A stretch of DNA of 46,664 nucleotides. It comes from an uncultured Lamprocystis sp. Its GTDB lineage: Bacteria; Pseudomonadota; Gammaproteobacteria; Chromatiales; Chromatiaceae. This document shows, one piece after another, positions 38,569 to 46,664 of this stretch. How positions within the stretch are numbered: the first letter of the stretch is position 1; each line of letters starts with the position of its first letter. The stretch spans positions 1 to 46,664 of the forward strand of contig NZ_CAIZIZ010000126.1 of the NCBI RefSeq assembly GCF_903933125.1. The letters run 5' to 3'. The translations under genes and the position numbers were made by a program. The notes under the pieces are model-generated. The model was not told where the DNA came from. It worked only from the letters and a program-made list of their open reading frames with translations, and ran no database searches.

Positions 38569-39438
38569 TTACCGACCCCCAGGCCGCGCCCCGGCGCCCA
38601 GTCGCGCCAGCGGATCCTGGCGATAGAAGGCGCGTAGTTGAGAATAGACCGCCGGGTATTCGGCGTTGAGCAGGTCGGGAATCTCGAAGAATGCCTCGCT
38701 GGCGACTGCAAAAAACTCGGCCGGTGACTCGGCGCCGTAGGGGTCGATCGGGGGCTCCTCCCCCGCCGCTGTCCGGCGGTTGAGGTCCGCATAGGCCGCG
38801 GCGAACGCCTCTGCCCATGACTGACCCGACATGTCGGCGTGCAGCGGCGGTCGACCATTGGCAGGACCGTCGCGCATGTCGAGTTTATGGGCCAATTCGT
38901 GCAATACGACGTTGTAGCCGTTCAGGGTCCGACCGGCCGCCACGTCGGCCCATGAAAGGATCACGGGTCCTTGCTCCCAGGCCTCGCCGCTCTTGACCTC
39001 GTCGTCCACCCAGACCAGGCCATCGGCATCCACGTACTCGCGGGCTGGAACGAACTCGGCTGGATAGAGGATCAGCGCATACCATCCGCGGTACCAGTCG
39101 AGCCCCAGTTCCATGACCGGCAGCGCTGCTTGCAGGGCGATGCTGAGCCGCATCCGCGCGGTCAACTGCAGCCCCTGCACTGCTTCCAGCCGCTTTTCCC
39201 GCAGGAACAGCAGAGCAAGGTCGGCGAGCCGGCCATCCTGCTCGTCGCTCAATCCGGCGAGCAATGGGAGAGCGGCGCGGGCGGCCCGCCAGTCCGACTG
39301 GCGGTAGCGTCGCCGCTCCCGGACGAGGACTCGGGATTGCCACCAACGGGTCAGCACGCCCAAGAACGCACCCCGGTTGGTGCGGGCATCAACGTGCGCT
39401 GGTGCCGGACAGGCCCCATCTGAGGCATCACGAGACAC
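38569..39438 (-). CDS. mtfA: MtfA-type zinc peptidase (M90)
   Basis: This encodes 289 residues with a GTG start at 39438; no ATG lies before the conserved region, so the true start is uncertain by some codons. The zinc motif is VVLHELAHKLD (His180, Glu181, His184) and a downstream Glu region AESPAEFFAVASEAFFE supplies the third ligand. MtfA in E. coli binds the repressor Mlc and is an aminopeptidase; the family probably shares this fold. It is cytoplasmic, with no signal peptide. It is 146 nt upstream of iscR on the same strand. Confidence 0.85.
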   Translation of the reverse strand: MSRDASDGACPAPAHVDARTNRGAFLGVLTRWWQSRVLVRERRRYRQSDWRAARAALPLLAGLSDEQDGRLADLALLFLREKRLEAVQGLQLTARMRLSIALQAALPVMELGLDWYRGWYALILYPAEFVPAREYVDADGLVWVDDEVKSGEAWEQGPVILSWADVAAGRTLNGYNVVLHELAHKLDMRDGPANGRPPLHADMSGQSWAEAFAAAYADLNRRTAAGEEPPIDPYGAESPAEFFAVASEAFFEIPDLLNAEYPAVYSQLRAFYRQDPLARLGAGARPGGR

Positions 39439-39791
39439 GATGTTTGGCAGTTGGTCTGGATCATATACACTATTTGATATCGCTTGTCGTGTGATCGCGG
39501 CGCGGCCTTGGGGCCTGGCGAAGGTTTGGTTACACTGCGCGATGGACTGTACCTCCCATGCTACCGGGGCTCCCTCGCCGTCATCCCTGCGGTCGGTGTG
39601 TTTAGCGGAATCTTTCGCGCGGTCGCGGGTCTCTGCATCGGCAGGGGGGAAACGTCACTCAATCGACAAGAATTTGTGCGGGGAAATTGACCCGTATGAG
39701 CTACCTCTGATATACATCCGGGGATTTTCTCACTCTTCAAGGTGACCGCGATCCGGCGCGGTCACGCACAACCTAAAGACGGGCACTGGAA
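39439..39791. other. Interval between mtfA and the cytochrome c4 gene
   Basis: About 350 nt without a supported gene. The segment 39440-39485 is AT-rich (CATATACACTATTTGATATC), consistent with a divergent promoter region, but no well spaced -35/-10 pair could be settled. A perfect 9-bp hairpin, GTGACCGCG-ATCCGG-CGCGGTCAC (39742-39765), lies in the cytochrome leader, ending 26 nt before the ATG. Confidence 0.45.
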
Positions 39792-40445
39792 ATGACTAGC
39801 AACTGGCTACAGACGGTTTCGGCGGCGGCACTCCTGATCGGCGGGCTTTCAGGCACGGCCTGGGCTAACCAGGCGGCGAACGAGGGGGCGCAGCCGGTCG
39901 GTGATCCCAAGGCGGGGGAGGCTAAGGCTAACACCATTTGTATCGCCTGCCATGGCCCCATGGGCAACAGCATCGTTCCGATCTGGCCCAAGCTTGCCGG
40001 TCAGCATCCCCAGTATATCTATAAACAACTCATGGACTTCAAGGCCGGCAGACGGGAAAACGCGCAGATGAGCCCGATGGCCGCCCCGCTGTCGGAGCAG
40101 GAAGTGCTCGATGTGGCTGCCTATTTCTCCAAACAATCCCAGACCGGCGGGACCGCCGATCCGGCTCTGGCGGTGTTGGGCGAGCGCATCTTCCGGGCCG
40201 GCAACGCGACTTCGGGCGTGCCCGCTTGTATCGGGTGCCATGGGCCTGCCGGGATGGGCGTGGGGCTCGCCAAATTTCCCCGCATCGCGGGTCAACATGC
40301 GGATTACGCCAAGCAGACCCTGACCTGGTTCCGCGACGGCAGCCGGGCGAACGACCCCAACGGCATGATGCGCGGGGTCGCCGCCCGCCTGACCAACGAC
40401 GAGATTGCGGCGGTTGCTCAGTACGTTCAGGGGCTCAGCCAGTAA
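39792..40445 (+). CDS. Diheme cytochrome c4
   Basis: This encodes 217 residues. A signal peptide ends around residue 25 (GLSGTAWA). Two CXXCH haem sites, Cys50-His54 (CIACH) and Cys146-His150 (CIGCH), lie in two similar halves, with methionine ligands in the QMSPMAA and NGMMRG regions. Each half has the LAGQH and D-YI-KQL pattern of the cytochrome c4 family. It is a periplasmic electron carrier, usually to terminal oxidases or other acceptors; in purple bacteria it may also serve photosynthetic electron flow (inference). Transcribed alone or with the downstream hydrolase, which follows after 157 nt. Confidence 0.93.
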   Translation: MTSNWLQTVSAAALLIGGLSGTAWANQAANEGAQPVGDPKAGEAKANTICIACHGPMGNSIVPIWPKLAGQHPQYIYKQLMDFKAGRRENAQMSPMAAPLSEQEVLDVAAYFSKQSQTGGTADPALAVLGERIFRAGNATSGVPACIGCHGPAGMGVGLAKFPRIAGQHADYAKQTLTWFRDGSRANDPNGMMRGVAARLTNDEIAAVAQYVQGLSQ

Positions 40446-40548
40446 CAGCGTCCACGTTGGCATGCAGCGAAGCGGAGACCCTGTTTCCGGTGGCGGGGCC
40501 GCGTCCAACAGTCGTCGCTGGGGCAGACCCGGCGGCCGGGCGCAGCGT

Positions 40549-40587
40549 TAGCTCGGGGCAGGCATTCACTACCCGGGCCCCGAGCTA
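40549..40587. repeat. 11-bp perfect inverted repeat upstream of the EEP gene
   Basis: TAGCTCGGGGC (40549-40559) and GCCCCGAGCTA (40577-40587) are exact reverse complements around a 17-nt loop. It ends 15 nt before the ATG of the next gene and overlaps its leader, so it could also influence translation. Confidence 0.65.
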
Positions 40588-40602
40588 CGGATCGACGTTT
40601 CC

Positions 40603-41433
40603 ATGCAGCACATCAAACTGCTGAGTTACAACGTCCAGGGTGGAATCTACTCCCGTCGCTACAGCGACTATGTGACGAACAGTTGGAAACATGTGCTGCC
40701 GCATCCGGAGCGGTTCGTCAATCTGGCACGTATCGCCCAATTGATTCAGCAGTTTGATGTGGTCGGACTGCAAGAGGTGGACGCCGGCAGCCTGCGCAGT
40801 GCCAACATCGACCAGATCCAGTATCTGGCGCGGCAGGGTGGTTTTCCGTACTGGTACCGCCAGATCAATCGGGATCTGGGTCCCTTCGCCCAGCACAGCA
40901 ACGGCTTGCTGAGCCGGCTGCGGCCGGGTCCGGTCACCGAGCATAAACTTCCCGGGCTGCCCGGCCGCGGTGCCGTGGTGGTGGAGATCCCGCTGGCGGA
41001 TGGTGAGCAGCTGGCGATCGGCATCGTCCACCTGGCCCTGGGGTGGCGGGCACGCAAGCGTCAGCTCAACTATCTGGCAGGCTTAGCGGAGGAGCATCCG
41101 CTGCTGGTGCTGATGGGTGATTTCAATTGCGGCAGCGACTCACGCAGCCTGCGGGCGATGGTCAGACGCACCGGGATGCAGGGTTTGGACTACAACCTGA
41201 AGACTTTTCCCAGTTGGCGTCCGCGCCACAATCTGGATCATATCCTGGTGACTCAGCCGCTGCGGATCCTGAATGCCCATGTCATTGACTACCCCTTGTC
41301 CGACCACCTTCCGCTCAGCATGACGCTGGGTCTGCCGGAGGGGCTGGGTTTTGCCGAGCCGGCTGACCTGCGCGGAACACCGTTCAATCCTGTACATAAA
41401 AATGACGCCAACCAAGGCCGCAAGCGTCGGTGA
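40603..41433 (+). CDS. Endonuclease/exonuclease/phosphatase (EEP) family protein
   Basis: This encodes 276 residues of the EEP superfamily, metal-dependent phosphodiesterases that cut nucleic acids or phospholipid head groups. The diagnostic motifs are present in order: LLSYNVQGG, VVGLQEVD with catalytic Glu, LLVLMGDFNCGSDS, LDHILVT and LSDHLPLSM with the catalytic His. No signal peptide is evident. The target cannot be told from sequence. Its 3' end overlaps the convergent unknown gene by 50 nt. Confidence 0.88.
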   Translation: MQHIKLLSYNVQGGIYSRRYSDYVTNSWKHVLPHPERFVNLARIAQLIQQFDVVGLQEVDAGSLRSANIDQIQYLARQGGFPYWYRQINRDLGPFAQHSNGLLSRLRPGPVTEHKLPGLPGRGAVVVEIPLADGEQLAIGIVHLALGWRARKRQLNYLAGLAEEHPLLVLMGDFNCGSDSRSLRAMVRRTGMQGLDYNLKTFPSWRPRHNLDHILVTQPLRILNAHVIDYPLSDHLPLSMTLGLPEGLGFAEPADLRGTPFNPVHKNDANQGRKRR

Positions 41434-41950
41434 GCAAATCGATCAGCGGCGGCGTTGGTACCGCCTCGCCGGGGAAGACTTCCTCGACCAAGACGAACAG
41501 GCGGCCGAACCCGCCCTGTTCCTTCCAATCCCAGCGCCAGGGTGGACGGGTGTCGCCGCAGGCCGTGCAGGTGGTTCCTGGATGTGGGCGCTCCAGTTGC
41601 GCAATCATCCGGTCGCGCCAGTCCATGAGCCGCGCGCGGCAGTTCGGGCAGCGCGGCGGGCGGGTGTTGCGACCATACAATAAGCGCGGTGCGACGCTCA
41701 AGGTCGAAATCCGGACATGGCAGAACGCGGTGTACGGGGCCGGGCCGGTCGTGGTGGGAACCACGACCGCGCAGCCGCTGAAGGCGAGCAGGCTCAGGAA
41801 GTTGGCCCCGACGGTGTAAGCCTGGCGATGGCCGGGCAGGGGGGCGGCGATGAAGCCAGCCCGGGACAGCGACTCGATCAGCAAGCTTGCCTCGGGGCAA
41901 GCCAGTGGATCGGTGGTCGTCAGAACCAGCCGTCCGGTGTGGTTGGGCAT
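41384..41950 (-). CDS. Hypothetical protein with CxxC pairs
   Basis: This encodes 188 residues. It contains two CxxC pairs, RCPNCRAR and TTCTACGDTRPPW, which could bind zinc like a rubredoxin-type knuckle. The N-terminal region (TTDPLACPEASLLIESLSRAGF) alternates strands and helices; the middle LSLLAFSGCAVVVPTT is hydrophobic but short. A good GGA-type ribosome binding site and protein-like composition support it as real. It is convergent with the EEP gene and overlaps its end. No known name is recognised. Confidence 0.7.
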   Translation of the reverse strand: MPNHTGRLVLTTTDPLACPEASLLIESLSRAGFIAAPLPGHRQAYTVGANFLSLLAFSGCAVVVPTTTGPAPYTAFCHVRISTLSVAPRLLYGRNTRPPRCPNCRARLMDWRDRMIAQLERPHPGTTCTACGDTRPPWRWDWKEQGGFGRLFVLVEEVFPGEAVPTPPLIDLLTDACGLGWRHFYVQD

Positions 41951-42061
41951 GACTGCATCCGCCGGGTTCGGGTAATATCGGGCATCCTAACAGATCGACG
42001 CCCCGGCTCCGTGACTCCTGCACGCCGTTAGACCGGGACGACACCGCGCGGACCCTATGTC

Positions 42062-42922
42062 ATGCGACACGGCATCCTCCAGCGACTGCTCTGCCGGATA
42101 CTGAGCTGCTTGCTTGGGGGTCTGCCGGTGGTCGGCGCCGCCGATGCGACGTTCGCCAAGGCCTACGCCACGCTGGATAAACGTCAGTTGACCGAATGGG
42201 GACGGCGCTTCGAGCATGGCGAGGGTATCCCGCGGAACTTGGATAATGCCATCCAGCTCTATTGCAAAGCGGCCAGGCAAGGCGACCTTGATGCCCAGTA
42301 TTACCTCGGTTGGCTCTATGCCAACGGCAACGGGGTCAAACGCGACGAGGAACTGGCCGCCTGGCTGCATCTGGCGGCCGCGCAGCATGACGCGCAGTCG
42401 AAACGGATCCTGAGCCATCTGGGCTATGCGAAAAAGCCCAAGCGCGCACCCGTCTGTGCGCTGACCGACGGTCGCGACGCGTTGCGGCTGCTGCCGACCC
42501 CGCGGCCCCCGGCGCGACCTGGCGCGGCGCGTCTCCAGCCGGCCGCGGGGCCGATTGCCGCGTTGATTCGGGACCTGGCGGATGATTATCAGCTGGATCC
42601 GAATCTGGTCTTGGCCCTGGTCGAGGTTGAGTCCAACTTCAACCCGCGGACCCAGTCACCGAAAAACGCCCAGGGCCTGATGCAATTGATCCCGGCGACC
42701 GCCGCGCGATTCGGTGTGCGCGATGTGTGGGACCCGGAGCAGAACCTGCGTGGCGGTATGGCCTATCTGCGGTGGCTGCTCGGCTACTTCAAAGGCGACC
42801 TGCGACTGGCCCTCGCGGGATACAACGCCGGCGAAGGGGCGGTGGATCGTCACGGCGGGGTGCCGCCCTTCGCCGAGACCCAATCCTATGTCGCCCGTAT
42901 CATGGGGAAGCTGAAACCCTGA
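42062..42922 (+). CDS. Sel1-repeat lytic transglycosylase, copy 1
   Basis: This encodes 286 residues. A signal peptide ends near residue 26. Two Sel1-type repeats (about 40-115; GDLDAQYYLGWLYANGNGVKRDEELAAWL) precede a proline-rich linker and a soluble lytic transglycosylase (SLT) domain (160-285). The catalytic residue is Glu190 in VEVESNFNP, followed by GLMQLIPATA and GYNAGEGAVDRHGG. Such enzymes cleave peptidoglycan between MurNAc and GlcNAc. The Sel1 repeats should mediate protein contacts. It is a clear paralogue of the gene at 44739. Confidence 0.9.
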   Translation: MRHGILQRLLCRILSCLLGGLPVVGAADATFAKAYATLDKRQLTEWGRRFEHGEGIPRNLDNAIQLYCKAARQGDLDAQYYLGWLYANGNGVKRDEELAAWLHLAAAQHDAQSKRILSHLGYAKKPKRAPVCALTDGRDALRLLPTPRPPARPGAARLQPAAGPIAALIRDLADDYQLDPNLVLALVEVESNFNPRTQSPKNAQGLMQLIPATAARFGVRDVWDPEQNLRGGMAYLRWLLGYFKGDLRLALAGYNAGEGAVDRHGGVPPFAETQSYVARIMGKLKP

Positions 42923-42923
42923 G

Positions 42924-42994
42924 TCCGGACAGAGCCTTGGTGTAGGGGCGGGTTTGAAACCCGCCCCCAGGTCCGGTTGTCACGTCCGATGGCT
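42924..42994. repeat. 71-nt dispersed repeat, copy B
   Basis: It matches 21342-21412 without gaps and at most positions. This copy retains a palindromic centre, GGGCGGGTTTGAAACCCGCC. It begins 2 nt after the stop codon of the transglycosylase gene. Confidence 0.8.
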
Positions 42995-43039
42995 ATCACT
43001 GGTTTGTGACGCGTTACTTAGGTCTTAGGTCCGACACGA

Positions 43040-43855
43040 ATGAACGGTTTGCACGCAACCACGTTGCTACTGATCGGTTTGACCAGTCTGCCCACGACCG
43101 CGGCTGCGGCTGCGGCGGACCGCGAGCAGCCCGCGGCGTCGGACGCGGCGCCGTCGGCCCCGAGCAGTTCCGTCCACAGCGACCGGGCGGTCAGCCCTTT
43201 GCTCAACCGTCACTACCAGGACGGCGATCTGCGCGAGTGGACCCAGGTTTTCGAGCGGCCGGGGCGGGAAGTCTTCGACCAGCGCTTTAAGATCGTGCAT
43301 GCGGTCCGGCCTCACCCAGGGATGCGGATCGCTGATATCGGCGCCGGGACCGGGCTCTTTACGGTGCTGTTCGCGCGTGCGGTCGGACCGGACGGACTGG
43401 TCTACGCGGTGGATACTTCGCCGAGCTTCGTCGCCGGCCTGCATGACTTGGCCGCGCGCTATCGGGTCGACAATATCGTCCCGGCCGTCAGCACCCAGGA
43501 GGACACCCGGCTGCCGGCCGCGGGTATCGAACTGGCCTTCGTCTGCGATACCTATCACCACTTCGAGTACCCGCGTGCGATGCTCGATTCGATCCATCAG
43601 GCCCTGGTCCCCGGCGGCGCCCTGGTCATCATCGACTACCGCCGTCGTCCCGGCCTGAGTTCACCCTGGGTGCTGCAGCATGTGCGCGCGGACCGCGACC
43701 AGGTGGTGGCGGAAGTCCGGCAGGCGGGATTCCGGTTGGTCGAGGAACCCGATTTCCTCACCGAAAACTATTTTCTGCGTTTTGAAAAACACGGTGATAC
43801 TGCCGGGTCCGAGGCGGACCCAGGCGCGCCTGTCGCACCGCCGCACGCTCCCTAG
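43040..43855 (+). CDS. Predicted exported SAM methyltransferase-like protein
   Basis: This encodes 271 residues. The N-terminus MNGLHATTLLLIGLTSLPTTAAAAAADREQ reads as a signal peptide (cleavage near 20-26), followed by an Ala/Ser/Pro-rich stretch. A complete class I SAM-dependent methyltransferase fold follows: the glycine loop IADIGAGTGLFTVL (around 98-110), VYAVDTSPSF with the acidic SAM residue, and FVCDTYHHFEYPR. Cytoplasmic SAM would be hard to reach if it is exported, so either it is retained as a membrane-anchored protein or it uses another ligand. It is 9 nt before tpm on the same strand, suggesting an operon. Confidence 0.8.
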   Translation: MNGLHATTLLLIGLTSLPTTAAAAAADREQPAASDAAPSAPSSSVHSDRAVSPLLNRHYQDGDLREWTQVFERPGREVFDQRFKIVHAVRPHPGMRIADIGAGTGLFTVLFARAVGPDGLVYAVDTSPSFVAGLHDLAARYRVDNIVPAVSTQEDTRLPAAGIELAFVCDTYHHFEYPRAMLDSIHQALVPGGALVIIDYRRRPGLSSPWVLQHVRADRDQVVAEVRQAGFRLVEEPDFLTENYFLRFEKHGDTAGSEADPGAPVAPPHAP

Positions 43856-43864
43856 AGATATCCG

Positions 43865-44533
43865 ATGAACCCCGATTTTTGGTTGGAACGTTGGCACCGC
43901 GGTGAAACCGGCTGGCACCGCGATGAAATCAACCGCCACCTGTGTGAGTTCTGGCCCCAGCTCGGCCTCCCGACCGGGACCCGGGTCCTGGTGCCCCTCT
44001 GTGGCAAGACCACCGACCTGCTGTGGCTCGCCAGCCGCGGCGACCGGGTGCTGGGGGTCGAACTCAGCCAACTCGCCGTGGATGCCTTTTTCGCGGAGAA
44101 CGGCTTGAGTCCCGCGGTGACGCGAGTATCCGGTTTCAGTCGTTACCGCGTCGATGAGATCGAAGTGCTCTGCGGCGATTTTTTCGATCTGAGCCCGGCG
44201 CTGCTTGACGACATCGGGGCCGTTTACGATCGGGCCGCGCTGATTGCCCTCCCGCCTGACCTGCGCATCCGCTACGCGGCCCATCTGAACGCGCTGCTCC
44301 CGACGCGGGTGCCGCATCTCCTGATTACCCTGGAGTACGATCAGGCGCGGCGCGCCGGACCGCCGTTTTCGGTCCAGACCCAGGAGGTCGGGCAGTTGTT
44401 CGGGGAGCGCTACCGGCTGAGCGTGCTGGGGCAACTCGATGTCCTCGACGAGTCACCGGCATGGCGTCAACAAGGGTTAACCGAGCTGATGGAACGGGTC
44501 TATCGGCTGGATCCGGACACGATTTCCCCCTAA
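43865..44533 (+). CDS. tpm: Thiopurine S-methyltransferase family protein
   Basis: This encodes 222 residues (typical bacterial Tpm about 218). It transfers methyl groups from SAM to sulfur or selenium; in bacteria it is linked to selenite and tellurite methylation. The opening MNPDFWLERWHRGETGWHRDEIN is diagnostic, as are VLVPLCGKTTDLLWLASRG and YDRAALIALPPDLR. The ATG follows an AGAGAT-type ribosome binding site and lies 9 nt from the preceding methyltransferase gene. In a sulfur phototroph such an enzyme may handle metalloids (inference). Confidence 0.93.
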   Translation: MNPDFWLERWHRGETGWHRDEINRHLCEFWPQLGLPTGTRVLVPLCGKTTDLLWLASRGDRVLGVELSQLAVDAFFAENGLSPAVTRVSGFSRYRVDEIEVLCGDFFDLSPALLDDIGAVYDRAALIALPPDLRIRYAAHLNALLPTRVPHLLITLEYDQARRAGPPFSVQTQEVGQLFGERYRLSVLGQLDVLDESPAWRQQGLTELMERVYRLDPDTISP

Positions 44534-44738
44534 TAGCGCGTCAGAAGTTCTGATCGCACCCACACGGTCGCGCGCGCTCGTCCCGACCGACTGAAATATG
44601 TATACTGCCCTGTGATGTTCGCCTGGCCGCCGCAAAGCGGACGTCGTTCCCCAGAGTCCAAGCTCGCATGCCGCCGTCACGGTGCACCTGGTCGGTGGCC
44701 GAACACGGCCCAACCGATCGAGTCTGAACTAAAGGCAC

Positions 44739-45605
44739 ATGCACGCTCAAGCGCCCACTCGCCGGATAACGCGGATCGGCCTGCTGCTTGTCCTGTTGGT
44801 CGCGCTGCCGGTCTGCGCCAAGGACCGGATCGGCGAACAAGACAAAGACCCCGCCTTTGAAAAGGCGCTGCTCAGCAAGTCGCCGGCCAAACTTCTGGAG
44901 TTGGCCGGGCGCTATGAGAACGGCCGCGGCGTCACTCAGAACACCCGCAAGGCGGTTCAACTCTACTGCAAGGCCGCGGCCAAGGGTGCGACCCGCGCCG
45001 CGGTGCAGCTTGGCCAAATCTATGCTTTCGGACGCGGTATCTACCGTGATCAAGACCTGGCAGCCGCCTGGTTCTATCAGGCCGCCGGCAAGCGGGACAG
45101 CACCGCGATCAACCTGCTCAAGGTGTTGAAGGTCGACGGGAAACCCAAGCGCGAGACGGACTGTCTGCTGGACCCGCCCGTGCCCCCCGCGTCGGCGGCA
45201 GCGCGTTTTGCGTCCCGCCCCCATCCGGCCAAGGGCAAGGTTGCCGAATTGGTGCGCCAGTTGGCCCCGGGTTACCAACTAGACCCGGAGTTGGTGCTGG
45301 CGCTCATCGAGGCCGAATCCAATTTCAATCCCCGCGCACTGTCACCCAAGAATGCGCAGGGTCTGATGCAGCTCATCCCCGCGACCGCCGAGCGTTTCGG
45401 TGTCCAGGACGCTTGGGACCCCGAGCAGAACCTGCGCGGGGGCATGGCCTACCTGCGCTGGCTGCTGGCGCGCTTCAAAGGGGACGTTCAACTCGCCCTG
45501 GCCGGTTATAACGCGGGGGAAGGTGCGGTCGAGCGCCATGGCGGCATCCCGCCCTACGCCGAGACCCGCGCCTATGTGACCCGCATCATCGCGCGCATCA
45601 ATTGA
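44739..45605 (+). CDS. Sel1-repeat lytic transglycosylase, copy 2
   Basis: This encodes 288 residues with the same architecture as the gene at 42062: signal peptide to about residue 27, Sel1-type repeats (about 50-120; GRYENGRGVTQNTRKAVQLY), a linker, and an SLT domain with catalytic Glu193 in EAESNFNP. The SLT halves agree at roughly four of five positions, whereas the N-terminal repeat parts are much less alike. The two genes bracket the methyltransferase pair, so an ancestral gene was duplicated and separated. Upstream, 205 nt contain a TATACT (44601) without a clear -35. Confidence 0.9.
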   Translation: MHAQAPTRRITRIGLLLVLLVALPVCAKDRIGEQDKDPAFEKALLSKSPAKLLELAGRYENGRGVTQNTRKAVQLYCKAAAKGATRAAVQLGQIYAFGRGIYRDQDLAAAWFYQAAGKRDSTAINLLKVLKVDGKPKRETDCLLDPPVPPASAAARFASRPHPAKGKVAELVRQLAPGYQLDPELVLALIEAESNFNPRALSPKNAQGLMQLIPATAERFGVQDAWDPEQNLRGGMAYLRWLLARFKGDVQLALAGYNAGEGAVERHGGIPPYAETRAYVTRIIARIN

Positions 45606-45684
45606 CGGGGTTTGGTCGCGCGCCGCGAACGGTTGATTCAGTTTCAGGCAATGGGCGGGGCAAGACCGGCAGCAGGGGGCGTCA

Positions 45685-46533
45685 ATGGGTTGGTGGGGCA
45701 AAGCGGTAGGCGGTACCTTGGGTCTGCTGGTCGGCGGACCCTGGGGGGCCCTGGTTGGGGCGACCCTGGGTCATGGGCTGGATCGCGGGACGGCACTGGT
45801 CGACCTGTTCGGGCCGTTGCGGGCCCCCGAGCGTGCGCGCCTCCAGCAAGTGTTCCTGGAGACCACCTTCACCGTCATGGGCCACCTCGCCAAGAGCGAT
45901 GGTCGGGTCAGCGAGACCGATATCGCCTTTGCCGAGTCGGTCATGACGCGGATGGGCCTCGACGATTCCGGCCGCCGTGCGGCCATCCGTCTTTTCCAGG
46001 AGGGCAAGTCGGACAGCTTCGTGCTCGCGCCCGCCCTCGCTGAATTTCGGCGCCTGAGCGACGGTCAGATTCAGTTGCATTTGATTTTTCTTGAAATCCA
46101 ACTGGCGGCGGCCTATGCGGGCGGAGTGCCGGCCCCGGCCGAGCGTCTGGTGCTGGAGCAGATCCGGGTCGGCTTGCAGATTCCCGCGGCCAGTTTCCGC
46201 CGGGTGGAGCGCTTGATCCAGATTCAGGCCCAGATCCTGGGCGGCGGGGGCGCCTGGCGCGGCGGCGGGACCCGCGGCGAGCGTCCGGGCACGAGCCAGC
46301 GACCGGCCGCCGGCTCCCTGTCCGGGGCCTATGCGGTCCTCGGCGTCACGCCCAAGGCCACTGATGCCGAGGTCAAACACGCCTATCGGCTCCTGATGAA
46401 CCAGCATCACCCGGATAAGCTGGTCTCGCGCGGCGCACCCGCGGAGGCCCTCAAGATGGCGACCCAGAAGACGCAAGAGATTCTCAGCGCTTACGAGACG
46501 ATTACCCGCGCACGCGCGGCGGGTCAGCCCTGA
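45685..46533 (+). CDS. djlA: DnaJ-like co-chaperone DjlA
   Basis: This encodes 282 residues (E. coli DjlA is 271). DjlA is an inner-membrane J-protein that stimulates DnaK. A glycine-rich hydrophobic segment at the N-terminus (AVGGTLGLLVGGPWGALVGATLGHG) serves as the anchor. A TerB-like helical domain follows (ETTFTVMGHLAKSDGRVS, about 55-180), then a Gly/Arg linker and the C-terminal J domain with the HPD motif at 242-244 (NQHHPDKLVSRG). The start has AGGGGG 5 nt upstream. It follows the second transglycosylase by 79 nt. Confidence 0.93.
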   Translation: MGWWGKAVGGTLGLLVGGPWGALVGATLGHGLDRGTALVDLFGPLRAPERARLQQVFLETTFTVMGHLAKSDGRVSETDIAFAESVMTRMGLDDSGRRAAIRLFQEGKSDSFVLAPALAEFRRLSDGQIQLHLIFLEIQLAAAYAGGVPAPAERLVLEQIRVGLQIPAASFRRVERLIQIQAQILGGGGAWRGGGTRGERPGTSQRPAAGSLSGAYAVLGVTPKATDAEVKHAYRLLMNQHHPDKLVSRGAPAEALKMATQKTQEILSAYETITRARAAGQP

Positions 46534-46664
46534 AGCATGACCGCGCGACCGCAGTCACGGCGCGGGCTGGCGGTGGTTAACGAAAGTTAATGTTCGCACA
46601 AGGGGGTAGACACCGCGGCGGGCTTCTGGCAGGATCAATGGCAGAGTAGTCGGTCTGCGAAGTC
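46534..46664. other. 3' end of the window
   Basis: 131 nt after djlA with no supported gene. A GTTAACGAAAGTTAA stretch (about 46577) is the only AT-rich part and may belong to a promoter of the next gene. Nothing further can be said. Confidence 0.3.

Overview
The window looks like the chromosome of a high-GC gammaproteobacterium, most likely a purple sulfur bacterium of the Chromatiaceae. That placement is an inference from gene content and order: the conserved block tig-clpP-clpX-lon-hupB-tRNA-ppiD, an IscR with E. coli-like cysteine spacing, diheme cytochrome c4, GlgB/GlgC, and dispersed palindromic repeats of a kind I associate with that family. No species can be named from sequence reading alone. 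There is no rRNA, CRISPR array, transposase or prophage.

Layout. 1-8.1 kb holds a transglutaminase/DUF2126 protein, a divergent MgtC/DUF4010 membrane protein, a Uma2-type nuclease, a YceH-like protein, and an overlapping pair comprising a secretin-like exported protein and an unrecognised soluble protein. 8.5-13.6 kb carries an exported OmpA-domain protein, purB and maeB. 13.7-21.7 kb is the accessory part. It has a repeat-flanked segment, a soluble M15-type cell-wall peptidase, a 1838-residue protein joining two alpha/beta-hydrolase (lipase-like) domains to a CHAT caspase-like protease, a type I metacaspase, several long palindromes and the remnant of a yaiI-type gene. 21.8-25.5 kb is the divergent glycogen pair glgB/glgC. 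26-34.8 kb is the proteostasis block: ppiD, tRNA-Asp, tRNA-Val, hupB, lon, clpX, clpP and tig, all on the minus strand. 35-39.4 kb contains hemN, a small unknown gene, prmB, iscR with a likely IscR autoregulatory site, and mtfA. 39.8-46.5 kb is plus-strand apart from one unknown gene: cytochrome c4, an EEP-family hydrolase, two paralogous Sel1-lytic transglycosylases on either side of two methyltransferases, and djlA.

How the genes fit together. The proteostasis block covers nascent-chain folding (Tig), cytoplasmic proteolysis (ClpXP, Lon) and periplasmic folding (PpiD). glgB and glgC are two steps of glycogen synthesis read from a shared 142-bp control region. The most unusual unit is the minus-strand series metacaspase, then dual-hydrolase-CHAT protein, then M15 peptidase. 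The last two genes are 2 nt apart and almost certainly co-translated. My inference is that this is a caspase-controlled conflict or cell-suicide module, in which a proteolytic signal releases lipase-like and peptidoglycan-cutting effectors. The catalytic motifs are visible in the sequence; the biological role is not proven.
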